Shown here: piece by piece, positions 1 to 8,825 of the stretch | Position numbering within the stretch: the stretch's first letter is position 1 | Layout of the letters: each line of letters opens with the position of its first letter | Assembly: GCF_004323735.1 (NCBI RefSeq) | Contig: NZ_CP036455.1 | Location: forward strand, 2,723,101-2,787,100 | DNA: 64,000 nucleotides | From: Streptomonospora litoralis | Lineage (GTDB): Bacteria > Actinomycetota > Actinomycetes > Streptosporangiales > Streptosporangiaceae | Reading direction: 5' to 3' | Notes under the pieces: model-generated | Told to the model about the DNA's origin: nothing | The model's input: the letters and a program-made list of their open reading frames with translations, nothing else | Databases searched by the model: none | Made by a program: the position numbers and the translations under genes

Positions 1-40
1 GGCCACCCTGGCCCGCCGCCACGCCCGGTACCTGGCCTGA
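1..40 (+). CDS. 3' end of an unidentified gene (partial)
   Basis: The first 40 bases read in one frame as the last twelve codons of a protein ending ARRHARYLA followed by TGA. A strong hairpin lies 14 bases downstream, as expected at the end of a transcription unit. The fragment is too short to assign a family, so the coding call rests only on frame and position. Confidence 0.45.
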   Translation, partial: ATLARRHARYLA

Positions 41-53
41 GGTACCCCTGATC

Positions 54-97
54 CCTGCGCGGGCGGGTCACGCCGGCCCTGTGCCCGCCCGCGCAGG
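54..97. terminator. Perfect 14-bp hairpin
   Basis: Positions 54-67 and 84-97 are exact inverted repeats (CCTGCGCGGGCGGG and its complement) around a 16-nt loop. It follows the truncated first gene and faces the end of the LacI gene at 249, so it may terminate from both sides. There is no U-tract, which is usual for terminators in this GC-rich window. Confidence 0.7.
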
Positions 98-248
98 CAC
101 TCCGCTCGAAGGCGCGAGGCACATGGCGCGGCCGGGCCGTCGGCCCCGCCGAAACGTGTCCCCGAAACCGCCCGGGCGATCGACGCGTGTGCGGGCCCCC
201 GCGGTGGCCGGCCGGGCGGCTCGGGTCCGGTGTGCGAACCGGGACCGC

Positions 249-1283
249 CTATGCGCGCGCGGGCGCCGCGGTGCTCGCGCGGACGACGACCTCGCCCGAG
301 ACCGGAACGGTACGCGGTTCGGCGCCTTCGTCCTCGTCCAGGGCCAGCCGCGCGGCCTCCTCGCCCATCCACTCCAGGGGCAGGCGCACCGTGGTCAGTC
401 CGGGTGTCAGGTCGCGCAGCGTGGGGATGTCGTCGAACCCGGCCACCGACAGGTCGTCGGGCACCTCCAAACCCGCGTCGCGCAGGGCGGCGACGGCGCC
501 GGTGGCCATGACGTCGTTGACGGCGAACAGGCAGGTGGCGTCGGTCTCGGCGGCGAGCAGGCGGCGGGTGGACTCGTAACCCCCGTCGCGGGTGAAGGCG
601 CCGTGCACGACGCTGCGCGGGTCCAGTTCGATGCCGGCTTGCGAAAGGGCGGCGTGGAATCCGTCCAGCCGGTCGCGTGCGGTGCGCAGGTTGGTCGGCC
701 CGGCCAGGATCGCGAAGCGGCGGTGGCCCAGGCCGATCAGGTGGCGGGCCAGCTCGGCGGCGCCGTCGCGGTTGCTGGGCACGACGGTGTCGGCGGGCAG
801 TCCCTCCTGGGACACGCAGGCGATGCGCCCTCCGCGCCCGGTGAAGGCGGCGATCTCGTCGGCCAGCCGACGGGTCGTCTCCTCCTCGATGGTGCGGCTT
901 CCGGCGAGGACCACCGCGCGGGCGCGGTGCGAGCGCAGTGTCGCCAGCAGCTCCATCTCGCGGTGCGGCGTCCGCCCGGTGGTGCCCAGCACCACCACCA
1001 GACCCTCGTCCTCGGCGGCGCGCGTGACGCCGGAGGCGATGCTGGAGAAGTAGGGGTCGGCGATGTCGTGCACGATCAGCCCGACGAGCGAGCTGGTGTT
1101 GCGTGCGAGGGTCTGCGCGGAGGCGTTGGCGAGGTAGCCGAGCTCGTGGGCGCTTGCGGTGACCCGGTCGTGCAGCTTCCGCCCGACCTGGCGGGTGCTG
1201 CCGTTGAGGACGCGCGAGGCGGTGGCCAGGGAGACGCCGGCGTGCCGTGCGACCTGTTCCAATGTCACGTATCCGTTGCCCAC
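249..1283 (-). CDS. LacI family transcriptional regulator
   Basis: This is a 344-residue LacI/GalR repressor. The N-terminus carries the helix-turn-helix (VTLEQVARHAGVSLATASRV, residues 6-25) and the hinge helix region. The rest is a periplasmic-binding-protein-like effector domain with the family pattern LVGLIVHDIADPYFSS and the C-terminal SVAGFDDIPT. The start chosen is GTG at 1283, preceded by AAAGGTGAGG; the open frame continues upstream but reads as non-protein-like sequence. LacI-type palindromes lie just upstream and near the two enzyme genes beyond (DUF6807 protein and oxidoreductase), so it probably represses itself and them. The effector is unknown but is likely a sugar or sugar acid. 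Confidence 0.9.
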   Translation of the reverse strand: MGNGYVTLEQVARHAGVSLATASRVLNGSTRQVGRKLHDRVTASAHELGYLANASAQTLARNTSSLVGLIVHDIADPYFSSIASGVTRAAEDEGLVVVLGTTGRTPHREMELLATLRSHRARAVVLAGSRTIEEETTRRLADEIAAFTGRGGRIACVSQEGLPADTVVPSNRDGAAELARHLIGLGHRRFAILAGPTNLRTARDRLDGFHAALSQAGIELDPRSVVHGAFTRDGGYESTRRLLAAETDATCLFAVNDVMATGAVAALRDAGLEVPDDLSVAGFDDIPTLRDLTPGLTTVRLPLEWMGEEAARLALDEDEGAEPRTVPVSGEVVVRASTAAPARA

Positions 1284-1306
1284 GGCCTCACCTTTCGCGC
1301 CATCCT

Positions 1307-1320
1307 GGAAAACACTTTCC
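1307..1320. promoter_or_regulatory. LacI-type operator candidate (upstream of lacI-like gene)
   Basis: GGAAAACACTTTCC has 5-bp inverted arms (GGAAA/TTTCC). It lies 24 bp upstream of the GTG start of the regulator, a position suited to autoregulation. Confidence 0.5.
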
Positions 1321-1479
1321 GTAATTCGATCATAGGCAGATGCCCGAGTGCTCACCAGCCGGAATCGTGTCACGGGCCGGTGATGCCCGCCACCCGGAAC
1401 CGGCGGGGCCGCCCGCGACGGCCGGCAAGTTCGGGATGCCGCACGAGCGGGCGGGGGGCGCCCACGGCCCACCGCCTTC

Positions 1480-1492
1480 GGAAACCGTTTCC
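1480..1492. promoter_or_regulatory. LacI-type operator candidate
   Basis: GGAAACCGTTTCC is a perfect odd-length palindrome (6-bp arms around a central C), about 200 bp upstream of the LacI-family gene. It shares GGAAA-N-TTTCC arms with the site at 1307. Confidence 0.5.
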
Positions 1493-1822
1493 GCCGGTTG
1501 CGTGCGCCGCGGCCGGTGCGGGCGCCAGCCTAACGGTTCGGGCGCAGCGGGAGAGCTGAACGCGTGGTGCCGACGGGTCGGACGCGGACGCCGCCGCCGG
1601 AAACCGGATTCCGCGCCGGGATGGGGGATCGAGAGAGCGCCGGGCCGCGGGTGGCCGGACGTGACGTGCATGGGACCCCACTTCCAGGCGCGGGTTGCCG
1701 AGGAGCCCTCCTGCGGTCACCCGCACACCGTCACCGCGGAGATGCCGGGTGCACCCGGCGCCGAATCCGGCACATGAAGGGTGCAGCCCGACCGGGCGTC
1801 CGGCTCGGCGCCTACCGCGAAC

Positions 1823-1836
1823 GGAAAGCGCTTACC
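1823..1836. promoter_or_regulatory. LacI-type operator candidate (AAGCGCTT core)
   Basis: GGAAAGCGCTTACC carries the AAGCGCTT core seen again at 4267-4284 upstream of the oxidoreductase. It lies between the DUF6807 gene and the regulator gene. Confidence 0.55.
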
Positions 1837-1945
1837 AACCAGCTTTGGCACGCTCGCGCGGCATCATCAACGCCGCCCGCCTCCGGCCCGCCGCCGGCGG
1901 GGGGCGGGGGCGGAGCATGCGAGCCGCCGCGAACGGCGACCGGCG

Positions 1946-2911
1946 TCAGCCCGCCGGCGGCGTAGCGGGCTCCGGCGCGTCGAGTCGGGTGCGGGCGGCC
2001 GCAACCAGGCGGGCCAGTTCGGCGGGGGAGGGGTGGCCGTCGGCGACCAGAGTCACGATGCGGCGCTCGACCCGGTCGCCGGCGGCGATGCGCAGCGGGC
2101 TGTCCCAGGCCAGCGCACCGCCCACGCCCGGATACTCCTCGGCGCGCACGAACCACGGGTCCGCGGCGGCGCCCGCGGCGGCGAACACCAGGCTCCACCG
2201 CGCCCCCGAGGCAGCCGTGCCCAGCAGCGCCAGCCACGGCGACCGCGAGCCGTGCACAGCCTCCTCGCCCTCGGTGCCGGGCCCGAGCACCCGCGGCGCC
2301 TCGGCCTGTCCGGGTGCCCGCCAGAAGAAGCCGCCGTAGCCGGCTCCGGGGCGGCCCTTGGTGGCCGGGCTGTTCACCTCCAGGTCGCGCTCGCCGGCGC
2401 GCAGCCGCGTGCTCAAATCCAGCGCCCAGGTGCGCTCGTCGATCTGCCGGGCGGCGGTTTCGCGGACCTCGGTGAGCGGTTCGGCGCCGTCGCGTGCCAC
2501 CCACACCAGCTGTTCCACCGCCCGCGCGTCCTCGGCGGCCGCCCAGCCGCGGTGCTCCTGGCGGCCGTGGTTGTCCAGCAGCACGGGGCCCCGGTCGCGC
2601 ACGAACGTCGTGCCGCCCCAGAAGCTGCTGCCGTCGATGTCGGGCACGGCCACCCCCGCGCCCAGGTGGTGCGGGTGGTCCGCGGGATAGACCTCGGTGA
2701 CCACAGTGCCCGCCAGGGTGCGGACCGGGTGCAGGTAGGGGCGGGGCGAGAGGTGCGGCTCGACATCGGCGCCGCTGTTCCACTCGGCGACGACGGTGCC
2801 TTCGCAGCGCAGCAGCGGCATCGGCGAGTCCCGCCCGGTGGTGGCCGTGCCCGCCCGCGGGCTTCGGTCGGCGCCGCGCGTGTCGCCGTGATCTGCCATG
2901 GGGTCCTGCAC
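1946..2911 (-). CDS. DUF6807 (PmoA-like) family protein
   Basis: This 321-residue protein resembles the DUF6807 family, annotated in actinomycetes as 'PmoA family'; the link to methane oxidation is only nominal. Recognisable family segments are RPYLHPVRTLAGTVVTEVYP, DHPHHLGAGVAV and the NSPATKGRPGAGYGGFFWRAP block. Members are typically found beside Gfo/Idh/MocA oxidoreductases and LacI regulators in sugar-related loci, as here. The GTG at 2911 has GGAAGGGA upstream; an ATG at 2899, or one nearer the conserved MPLLRCEG segment, is also possible. No signal peptide or membrane helix is visible. The biochemical role is unknown. Confidence 0.8.
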   Translation of the reverse strand: MQDPMADHGDTRGADRSPRAGTATTGRDSPMPLLRCEGTVVAEWNSGADVEPHLSPRPYLHPVRTLAGTVVTEVYPADHPHHLGAGVAVPDIDGSSFWGGTTFVRDRGPVLLDNHGRQEHRGWAAAEDARAVEQLVWVARDGAEPLTEVRETAARQIDERTWALDLSTRLRAGERDLEVNSPATKGRPGAGYGGFFWRAPGQAEAPRVLGPGTEGEEAVHGSRSPWLALLGTAASGARWSLVFAAAGAAADPWFVRAEEYPGVGGALAWDSPLRIAAGDRVERRIVTLVADGHPSPAELARLVAAARTRLDAPEPATPPAG

Positions 2912-3020
2912 CGTCCCTTCCGCGGGGCCGCCCGGTCACCCGCCGGGCAAGCGGGCGGCGGTCCCGGTCCGTCGTCTGGCATGTTCGAAAGCCGCCGCGG
3001 CCAGGCGCGGCGGCTCGGCC

Positions 3021-4208
3021 TCATCCGCCGCCGCCCTCCGCCGCGAACGCGCGCCGCTCACCGGTTCCTGCCGCGGAGCGCGCCCACGGCGCCGCCACTT
3101 CGGAGAACAGGGCCGTCCGCTCTGCGCTGAGCGCGACGAGGTCGTCCACACCCTCCACCACGCGGTGCACCCCTTCGTCGTCCTCGGTGACGCGCTGCAT
3201 CGCGGCGGGGATGGGCAGCGGGTCGGGCGCTCGGCGCACGGCGTCCAGGACCGCCGTGAAACCGGCGGTGTCCTCGGGCGGCACCAGCAGCGGGGCCTCA
3301 CCGCGCAGGTGGCCGACGAGGTTGCGGAGCAGGTCGGTGCGCGGGTGGACGGTGCTCTCCGGCGTCCGTCCCGGGCGCTCCAGGCGGACCTCGTCCAGGG
3401 TGTAGAACAGGGTGATCCGTCCGGCGTCGCCGTGGATCACCAGGCGGGGCGGGCGCGAAGTGGCGGCCACGAGCGTCACCGCGATGCTGATCGGGACGCC
3501 GGCGGGGGTGTGCAGCCGCACGCAGGAGGTGTCGTCGCTCTCGATCGGGTGGGCGTGGAAGAGTTCGAGTTCGATCTCGCCGGCGGTGCCGCGCTGGACG
3601 CCCGCGACGGCGAGCGCGGTCGCCACGGCGTGGGCGAAGGGGTTGGTCAGCGCGCCGTCCACCACGTCGGTGCCGCCCAGGCTGCGCCGCCCGGCCCACT
3701 CGGCGCGCTCGTAGTAGCGCGACGTGCGCACCCAGGTGCCCGCGCCGCCGATGCCGCGGAGCTCGCCGATGGCGCCGTCGGCGATCAGCGACCGCACCGC
3801 GCCGACGGCCTCCGACCCCAGGCTCTGAAACCCGATCTGGCAGGCCAGTCCCGAGGCGTCCACGGCCGCGCGCAGGGCGTGGAACTCCTCGGCCGTGGCG
3901 GTGGGCGGTTTCTCCAGCAGCAGGTGCGATCCCTGATCCAGGGCGGTGCGGGCGAGCGGCAGGTGGGTGTGGATCGGGGTGCACAGGATGGTCACCGCGC
4001 CGCCGGTGTGCCGCAGCAGCCTCGCCAGATCGGTGTCCTGCCGCACCTGCGGGTGCCCGGCGAGCTCGTCGGCGGACAGCGGCACCCGGTCGCACACGCC
4101 GACCAGGCGCACCAGCCCCTCCTCCGCGAGCGCCCCGACATTGCGCAGGTGGGAACGGCCGTGGCCGTGCGCGCCGGCGAGGACGACCGGAACGGGGGTT
4201 TCCCTCAT
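3021..4208 (-). CDS. Gfo/Idh/MocA family oxidoreductase
   Basis: This is a 395-residue NAD(P)-dependent oxidoreductase. The N-terminal Rossmann segment contains GAHGHGRSHL (residues 12-21) in place of a classic GxGxxG, and the EKP motif of the family is at residues 99-101. The C-terminal half fits the GFO_IDH_MocA substrate domain. The ATG at 4208 follows AGCAGG. The gene lies 110 bp upstream of the DUF6807 gene on the same strand and is preceded by the best LacI-type palindrome in the window (4267-4284), so both are probably co-regulated in oxidation or epimerisation of a sugar or polyol. The substrate cannot be read from sequence. Confidence 0.88.
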   Translation of the reverse strand: MRETPVPVVLAGAHGHGRSHLRNVGALAEEGLVRLVGVCDRVPLSADELAGHPQVRQDTDLARLLRHTGGAVTILCTPIHTHLPLARTALDQGSHLLLEKPPTATAEEFHALRAAVDASGLACQIGFQSLGSEAVGAVRSLIADGAIGELRGIGGAGTWVRTSRYYERAEWAGRRSLGGTDVVDGALTNPFAHAVATALAVAGVQRGTAGEIELELFHAHPIESDDTSCVRLHTPAGVPISIAVTLVAATSRPPRLVIHGDAGRITLFYTLDEVRLERPGRTPESTVHPRTDLLRNLVGHLRGEAPLLVPPEDTAGFTAVLDAVRRAPDPLPIPAAMQRVTEDDEGVHRVVEGVDDLVALSAERTALFSEVAAPWARSAAGTGERRAFAAEGGGG

Positions 4209-4266
4209 GGCAACCTGCTTTCGCGAGTCGGTGCGGTCGTTCCGGTCGTGGTGGCGCGAGCGAGTG

Positions 4267-4284
4267 TTGGAAAGCGCTTGCCAA
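4267..4284. promoter_or_regulatory. LacI-type operator upstream of oxidoreductase
   Basis: TTGGAAAGCGCTTGCCAA is palindromic at 16 of 18 positions with the AAGCGCTT core typical of LacI/GalR (CcpA-like) operators. It is 59 bp upstream of the oxidoreductase start. The rest of 4209-4729 contains no gene that I can support. Confidence 0.65.
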
Positions 4285-4729
4285 GTCAATTTAGGCAGCT
4301 CTGCCCGCGATGTCAACGGCGAGCGGGAGCCGGAGACCGACCGGCGGCGGTGCAGCCGGAGGGGCATCGGCTCCCGGGGGGTGCCGCGCGGCCCCGGGGG
4401 ATCACGCGCCGGCACGGGCGCTGTGCGTGGGTGCAGGCGATTCGGGCGCTGCGGTCACCTCGGTGCCGGTGATCCGGACTTGCTTCCGTGCGGAGGGCGG
4501 GGCGTGCGACGGCGGGCGGCACCCGCGGGCACCAGACGGCGGGTCGTGATACCGGCTCCGCCCGCCACCCCGAGCGTGGGCTGCACCCCGGCGCCGCCCT
4601 TCGGTACCTCCCGATCGCCCGCATGTGGGGGAATTCCGGAGACTGTCGGGGCGCTCGAAACCCCGTGAACCCGATACGATCATCGTTCGGGGGGAGGGTT
4701 TCGGACAGGCGAGTGAGAGGCGGAACGGC

Positions 4730-5098
4730 GTGCCCGGAGAGACCGGAGCGAACGGCCCGCAGCCGGACGACGGCGAGGCCGTGGTCGTCGCGGTCCGGGG
4801 CGAGATCGACATCGCCACGGCCGACGACATGCGGGACCGGCTGCTGGCGGCGGCCGGCGAGCCCGGCTGTGCGGTGCTGATCGCCGACTTCACGGGCGTG
4901 GACTTCTTCGACGCCAGTGGTGTCCGCGCGCTCATGGCGGCGCGCCGGCGGCTCGGCGCCCGCGGTGTCCGGCTGGTCCTGGGCGGACCCTCTGCCGCGG
5001 TGCTGCGCACCCTGGAGGCCCTCGACCTCGCCGCCGAGTTCCCCGTCCTGCCCGTGGCGCAGGTTCCCTTCATCCCCCGGCCGGCCCTCCGGCGCTGA
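4730..5098 (+). CDS. STAS-domain anti-sigma factor antagonist
   Basis: The 122-residue protein is a single STAS domain of the SpoIIAA/RsbV type. It shows VAVRGEIDIATA near residues 20-31 and the phosphorylation-site segment DFFDASGVRAL, with the candidate phosphoserine at residue 63. Such proteins release a sigma factor by binding a kinase-type anti-sigma factor, and the partner is not encoded in this window. The GTG start at 4730 follows GAGAGGCGG; the open frame extends to 4625 but is not protein-like there. Its 3' end overlaps the convergent PH-domain gene by 29 bp. Confidence 0.85.
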   Translation: MPGETGANGPQPDDGEAVVVAVRGEIDIATADDMRDRLLAAAGEPGCAVLIADFTGVDFFDASGVRALMAARRRLGARGVRLVLGGPSAAVLRTLEALDLAAEFPVLPVAQVPFIPRPALRR

Positions 5099-6824
5099 CG
5101 GCGGGATCGCCGCGGGAGCCCTTGCGGTCGCCGCGGTCGGCGCCTTCTCCGCCCTCCGCGGTACCGGGGCTGTCGGCGGCCTCGGCACCGGTCGGCCTCT
5201 GCGCGCCGGGCGCTGCCAGGAACTGACCGAGCAGGTCCGCAACGGCCTCGTCGGCCAGCCGCAGTCCGGCGCCCAGTTCCACGTCGTCGGCAGAGTAGCG
5301 GCCGCGGCCCGCTGCGGTCGTGGCGGCCACGGTCGCCAGTCCCGCTCGCCGCTGGAACGGAGAGCGCGAGATGCGCCAGCCGATGATGCCGTCGCGGCGC
5401 AGCGCGACCGTGGAACGGGAGAACGCCCCCTTGCGCATGACCAGGTAGCCGGGCGCGAGCGCGTGCCCGAGTCCCCGGTAGGCCGCGACGGCCCAGGGCA
5501 GCAGTAGTAGCGCAGCGGCCGCCACCCCGGCCACGGCGGCGGCGGTCCCGGCTGCGGGCCACACCTGTTCGGGCGCCCACGGCAGCCGTTGCGCCTGCGG
5601 CAGCGCCGCCGGTGCCGCGGCCAGACCCGCGGCGAGCGCCGCCACGGCGCCCGCGGCGGCCAGGGCCCGAGTGACGCGGCGCCGCAGGGCCGCGCGCGGG
5701 TGCGCCCGCAGCGGTACCGCGACCGGCGGCTCCGCTTCGCCCGCCACGGCCGCGCTGAGCCGCAGCGCCCGTGCCCGCGGCATGTCGGGTGACAGCGCGC
5801 TGCGCGGCACCGCCCCGCCCTTGCCGGCCTCGGACCCCAGCCCGGTCGCCACGGCGCGCACGCGTGCTCCGCGCGCCCAGCGCAAGAGCAACGGTTCGCG
5901 CAGTTCGACCCCGCGCAACCGACGCTCCTCCAGCGACAGGGCGGTGTTGGTGATCAGCCCGCGGCGCAGTCGCAGCGTGCCGTCCGGCTCGCGCTCCAGG
6001 CGGTAGCCCCACCACGTCTCGACCTGCACCGCCGTCGCCGCGACAGCGCCGGTGAGCAGCACCGCGGCCGTTGCGGGCACGGCGAGGAGGGGCAGGGCGG
6101 CGAGGCGCTCGGAGACCGCGGCCGCGGCGTCGTTCGCCCGCTCCTGGCCGAACCAGCTGATCACGTTGTACACGGCGCCCACGGCCGCGGCGCCGAGCAG
6201 CGGTGTCGCGGCCGAGACCGGCGCGAAGCCGAACCACACCGGCCGCAGCCGCGCCAGCTCACGCGCGGCCCCGGCGGTGCCGGCGTGGGCGCGCCCGGCC
6301 TCCGCGGTCGCCGGCGCGCCGTCCGCGGCGGCGACCTGGGAGCCGCGCAGCAGCAGTTCGCGGCGCAGCCGCTCGCCTTCGGTGCGTGTGACGTAGGCCA
6401 GGACGAGCTCGTCGGAGCCCGAACCGGTGCTCTGGCCGGTGCCCACGGTGACCTTGCACAGCCCGAGTGGCCGCAGCCAGATCTCGACGGAGACGTCCAC
6501 GCTGCGGATACGGTCGCGCGGCACGGAGCGGTGCTCGGCCACCAGCACTCCGCTGCGCGTCTCCATGCGCTCGCCGGTGGCGCGGTAGCGGGTTCTGCGC
6601 CAGCGCACGTATTCGGCCAGGGCGGCCGCGCCCGCGAGCAGGGGGGCGCCGGCGAGCATCAGCACTCCCCACGGCCAGAAGTCCCCGTGCGCACCCGCCG
6701 CGACGGCGGCGACAACCGCCGACGGCACCAGGATCACGGTGAGCAGCAGCGGGAGCGCCCATGCGGTGAGCGGGTTCAGGTGCTGCCATCCGGCACCGCC
6801 GGAGGCCGTCGCCTGCGGGTTCAC
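5070..6824 (-). CDS. PH-domain membrane protein (YdbT-like)
   Basis: This 584-residue membrane protein has repeated bacterial PH domains (bPH2/DUF304). The N-terminus has two hydrophobic helices (about residues 20-45 and 50-72). The first PH module follows (GVLVAEHRSVPRDRIRSVDV), and similar modules recur later (RLRGVELREP; STVALRRDGIIGWRI), separated by further helix pairs. The arrangement matches YdbT-type proteins. The GTG start overlaps the TGA of the upstream smaller PH-domain gene (GTGA), so the two are translationally coupled, as ydbS-ydbT pairs usually are. The molecular role of the pair is not established. Confidence 0.85.
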   Translation of the reverse strand: MNPQATASGGAGWQHLNPLTAWALPLLLTVILVPSAVVAAVAAGAHGDFWPWGVLMLAGAPLLAGAAALAEYVRWRRTRYRATGERMETRSGVLVAEHRSVPRDRIRSVDVSVEIWLRPLGLCKVTVGTGQSTGSGSDELVLAYVTRTEGERLRRELLLRGSQVAAADGAPATAEAGRAHAGTAGAARELARLRPVWFGFAPVSAATPLLGAAAVGAVYNVISWFGQERANDAAAAVSERLAALPLLAVPATAAVLLTGAVAATAVQVETWWGYRLEREPDGTLRLRRGLITNTALSLEERRLRGVELREPLLLRWARGARVRAVATGLGSEAGKGGAVPRSALSPDMPRARALRLSAAVAGEAEPPVAVPLRAHPRAALRRRVTRALAAAGAVAALAAGLAAAPAALPQAQRLPWAPEQVWPAAGTAAAVAGVAAAALLLLPWAVAAYRGLGHALAPGYLVMRKGAFSRSTVALRRDGIIGWRISRSPFQRRAGLATVAATTAAGRGRYSADDVELGAGLRLADEAVADLLGQFLAAPGAQRPTGAEAADSPGTAEGGEGADRGDRKGSRGDPAVSAGGPAGG

Positions 6825-7354
6825 GTCGCGTCCCCTTCGGTGCGCTCGGTGGCCTCGGTCAGCTCGGCGGCGACCTGCTCGGCCTGCCCGCTGTCCAGGC
6901 CCTCGACGGTGATCGGGCCCGCCGCCGAGGCGGTGGTGACCGTGACGTCGGCCAGCCCGAAGACGCGCTGCAGCGGCCCGCGGTGGGTGTCGACCGTCTG
7001 GATGCGCGACATCGGGGCCACGCGCCACTCCTGCCAGAGCCAGCCCGCGGCGGTGTAGACGGCGGTGTCGGTGACCTCCCAGCGGTGCACGCGGAACCGC
7101 CACAGCGGCATGGCGCCTGCGACGGCCAGCCCGGCGGTACTCAGCGCGGCCGCGGCCAGCCAGAGTGCTGTGACCAGGGTCGCGGGCGGCTGCGCGAACT
7201 CGGGAACGACGGCTGCGGCGGCAGCCGGGGCGGCCGCGGCCGGTACGGCGACCAGCAGCGTCCGCGTGGTCCACCACGCGATCGCGCGGCGCTCCACGCG
7301 GTGGCGGGGCGGCCGCAGCACGGTCGCGGCTACGGCGGCTGGGGTGGTTGTCAT
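6821..7354 (-). CDS. PH-domain membrane protein (YdbS-like)
   Basis: This 177-residue protein has two N-terminal transmembrane segments (about residues 28-50 and 58-80) and one bacterial PH domain containing WEVTDTAVYTAAGWLWQEWRV and RIQTVDTHRGPLQRVFGLADV. It is the short partner of the larger PH-domain protein, whose start overlaps its stop codon. It is transcribed divergently from the SPFH gene, with the GTGATATCAC palindrome between them. Confidence 0.85.
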   Translation of the reverse strand: MTTTPAAVAATVLRPPRHRVERRAIAWWTTRTLLVAVPAAAAPAAAAAVVPEFAQPPATLVTALWLAAAALSTAGLAVAGAMPLWRFRVHRWEVTDTAVYTAAGWLWQEWRVAPMSRIQTVDTHRGPLQRVFGLADVTVTTASAAGPITVEGLDSGQAEQVAAELTEATERTEGDAT

Positions 7355-7393
7355 GGCCCGGATGCCTCCTCGTTCGATGTGATGCCTAGAAAA

Positions 7394-7403
7394 GTGATAT
7401 CAC
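7394..7403. promoter_or_regulatory. GTGATATCAC palindrome between PH and SPFH operons
   Basis: This perfect 10-bp palindrome lies 40 bp upstream of the PH-domain gene start and 48 bp upstream of the SPFH gene start. It is unusually AT-rich for the window. The position suits an operator for both divergent units, and the ribbon-helix-helix protein at 8416 is a plausible binder (inference). Confidence 0.5.
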
Positions 7404-7450
7404 AATGCTATGGTGAAGCCATCCCCGATCGAAAGAAAGAGGCCCTCTCG

Positions 7451-8398
7451 ATGAACTCCGAACACCCCGAGTCCGCACCCGCCGGTGCGGGCTCCGGCGT
7501 CGTCCAGATGCCCGTCCCCAAGTACCGGGAGCGGGAGGCGCTGCAGGCGCCGGGCATCCCCGTGGCCGTCGGCTGCCTGCTGCTGCTCGCCGCCGGCGCC
7601 GCCGCCGTGGTCGCCGGGGTGTCGGCGTCCGCGCAGCCCTCGGCGCCGCTCATCGCGGCGGGTGCCGTGCTCGCGGTCGCCGCGGTGCTGGGTGCCGCCG
7701 GACTGACCGTCGTCGCGCCCAACCAGGCACGCGTGCTGCAGTTCCTCGGCCGCTACGTCGGCACGGTCCGTGCCGACGGGTTGCGCTGGGTAAACCCGCT
7801 GACCACCCGAAACGCGGTCTCCACGCGCATCCGCAACCACGAGACCTCGGTGCTGAAGGTCAACGACGCCGGCGGCAGCCCCATCGAGATCGCGGCGGTC
7901 GTGGTCTGGCAGGTCGAGGACACGGCGCGGGCCGTTTTCGAGGTGGACGACTTCGTCCAGTTCGTCTCCATCCAGACCGAGACGGCGGTGCGCCACATCG
8001 CCAACAACTACGTTTACGACGCCCCCTCCGAGCGGGTGAAGTCGCTGCGGGACAACGCCGAGGAGATCACCGAGCGCCTCTCGGCCGAGATCTCCGAGCG
8101 AGTGGAGTCGGCGGGCGTACGCATCGTCGAGTCGCGCTTCACCCATTTGGCCTACGCTCAGGAGATCGCTCAGGCGATGCTCCAGCGCCAGCAGGCCGGC
8201 GCCATCGTCGCCGCGCGGCAGCAGATCGTCGAGGGCGCGGTCGGCATGGTCGACGCGGCGTTGCAGCGCCTGGCCGAACGGGACGTCGTCGATCTCGACG
8301 AGGAGCGCAAGGCGACCATGGTCAGCAACCTGCTCGTGGTGCTCTGCTCCGACCGCCCCGCGAATCCGGTGGTCAACGCCGGATCCCTCTACCAGTAG
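7451..8398 (+). CDS. SPFH/band-7 domain membrane protein
   Basis: The 315-residue protein has two hydrophobic helices (about residues 37-58 and 66-88) followed by an SPFH domain beginning at [21 protein letters not shown]. It includes DGLRWVNPL and a C-terminal helical region ([22 protein letters not shown]) typical of stomatin/flotillin-like scaffolds. These proteins form oligomeric membrane microdomains. The ATG at 7451 follows AAAGAGG. It is 17 bp upstream of the small ribbon-helix-helix gene and opposite the PH-domain operon, a conserved-looking actinobacterial arrangement. Confidence 0.9.
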   Translation: MNSEHPESAPAGAGSGVVQMPVPKYREREALQAPGIPVAVGCLLLLAAGAAAVVAGVSASAQPSAPLIAAGAVLAVAAVLGAAGLTVVAPNQARVLQFLGRYVGTVRADGLRWVNPLTTRNAVSTRIRNHETSVLKVNDAGGSPIEIAAVVVWQVEDTARAVFEVDDFVQFVSIQTETAVRHIANNYVYDAPSERVKSLRDNAEEITERLSAEISERVESAGVRIVESRFTHLAYAQEIAQAMLQRQQAGAIVAARQQIVEGAVGMVDAALQRLAERDVVDLDEERKATMVSNLLVVLCSDRPANPVVNAGSLYQ

Positions 8399-8415
8399 GA
8401 ACGCCTGATAGCACC

Positions 8416-8712
8416 GTGGCTGAGCGGAAGAAGATCCTGCTTAGGCTCGATCCGGCCGTGCACGACGCACTCGCCCGATGGGCGGGCGACGAGCTGCGCA
8501 GCACCAACGCCCAGATCGAGTTCCTGCTACGCCGGGCCCTCTCCGACGCCGGCCGTCTGCCCCGCGACACCAAGGGCATGCCCCGCCGCGGCCGCCCGCC
8601 CCGGCGCGCGCCGGGGGAGTCCGACCAGGACGCGGAGAGCGCCGAGGACGCCGGCGACTCGGACGGCGGCGCGGGCGGTCCGGACGGCGACGGAGAGCCG
8701 CCCCAAGCGTGA
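8416..8712 (+). CDS. Small ribbon-helix-helix (Arc-like) protein
   Basis: This is a 98-residue protein starting at GTG. Residues 1-45 (KKILLRLDPAVHDALARWAG, then TNAQIEFLLRRALSDAG) have the beta-strand plus two-helix pattern of Arc/MetJ-type DNA-binding proteins. The rest is a basic linker and a disordered acidic Gly/Asp/Glu tail. It directly follows the SPFH gene and is probably co-transcribed. A role as regulator of the SPFH and PH operons through the palindrome at 7394 is inference; some SPFH-linked Arc-like proteins are annotated only as hypothetical. Confidence 0.75.
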   Translation: MAERKKILLRLDPAVHDALARWAGDELRSTNAQIEFLLRRALSDAGRLPRDTKGMPRRGRPPRRAPGESDQDAESAEDAGDSDGGAGGPDGDGEPPQA

Positions 8713-8825
8713 CCGGCGGTCGCCGGACGGGGCCGGCTGCGATGTCCTGCGGCGCCAGGCGGGGCGGGTCGGGTCTGCTGTGCGGTCTTGCTGGTTTGCC
8801 GGGGTGCGGGTGGTCTTCGCTGGAA

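Larger units (their letters stand above)
1284..1945. other. 662-bp intergenic region with LacI-type palindromes
   Basis: No convincing gene was found between the LacI gene and the DUF6807 gene. Open frames on both strands are arginine/proline-rich shadows. The region holds three palindromes of the LacI/GalR type (listed separately), which suggests promoter and operator sequence for the regulator. An internal promoter is likely because the distance is too long for simple operon read-through. Confidence 0.6.
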
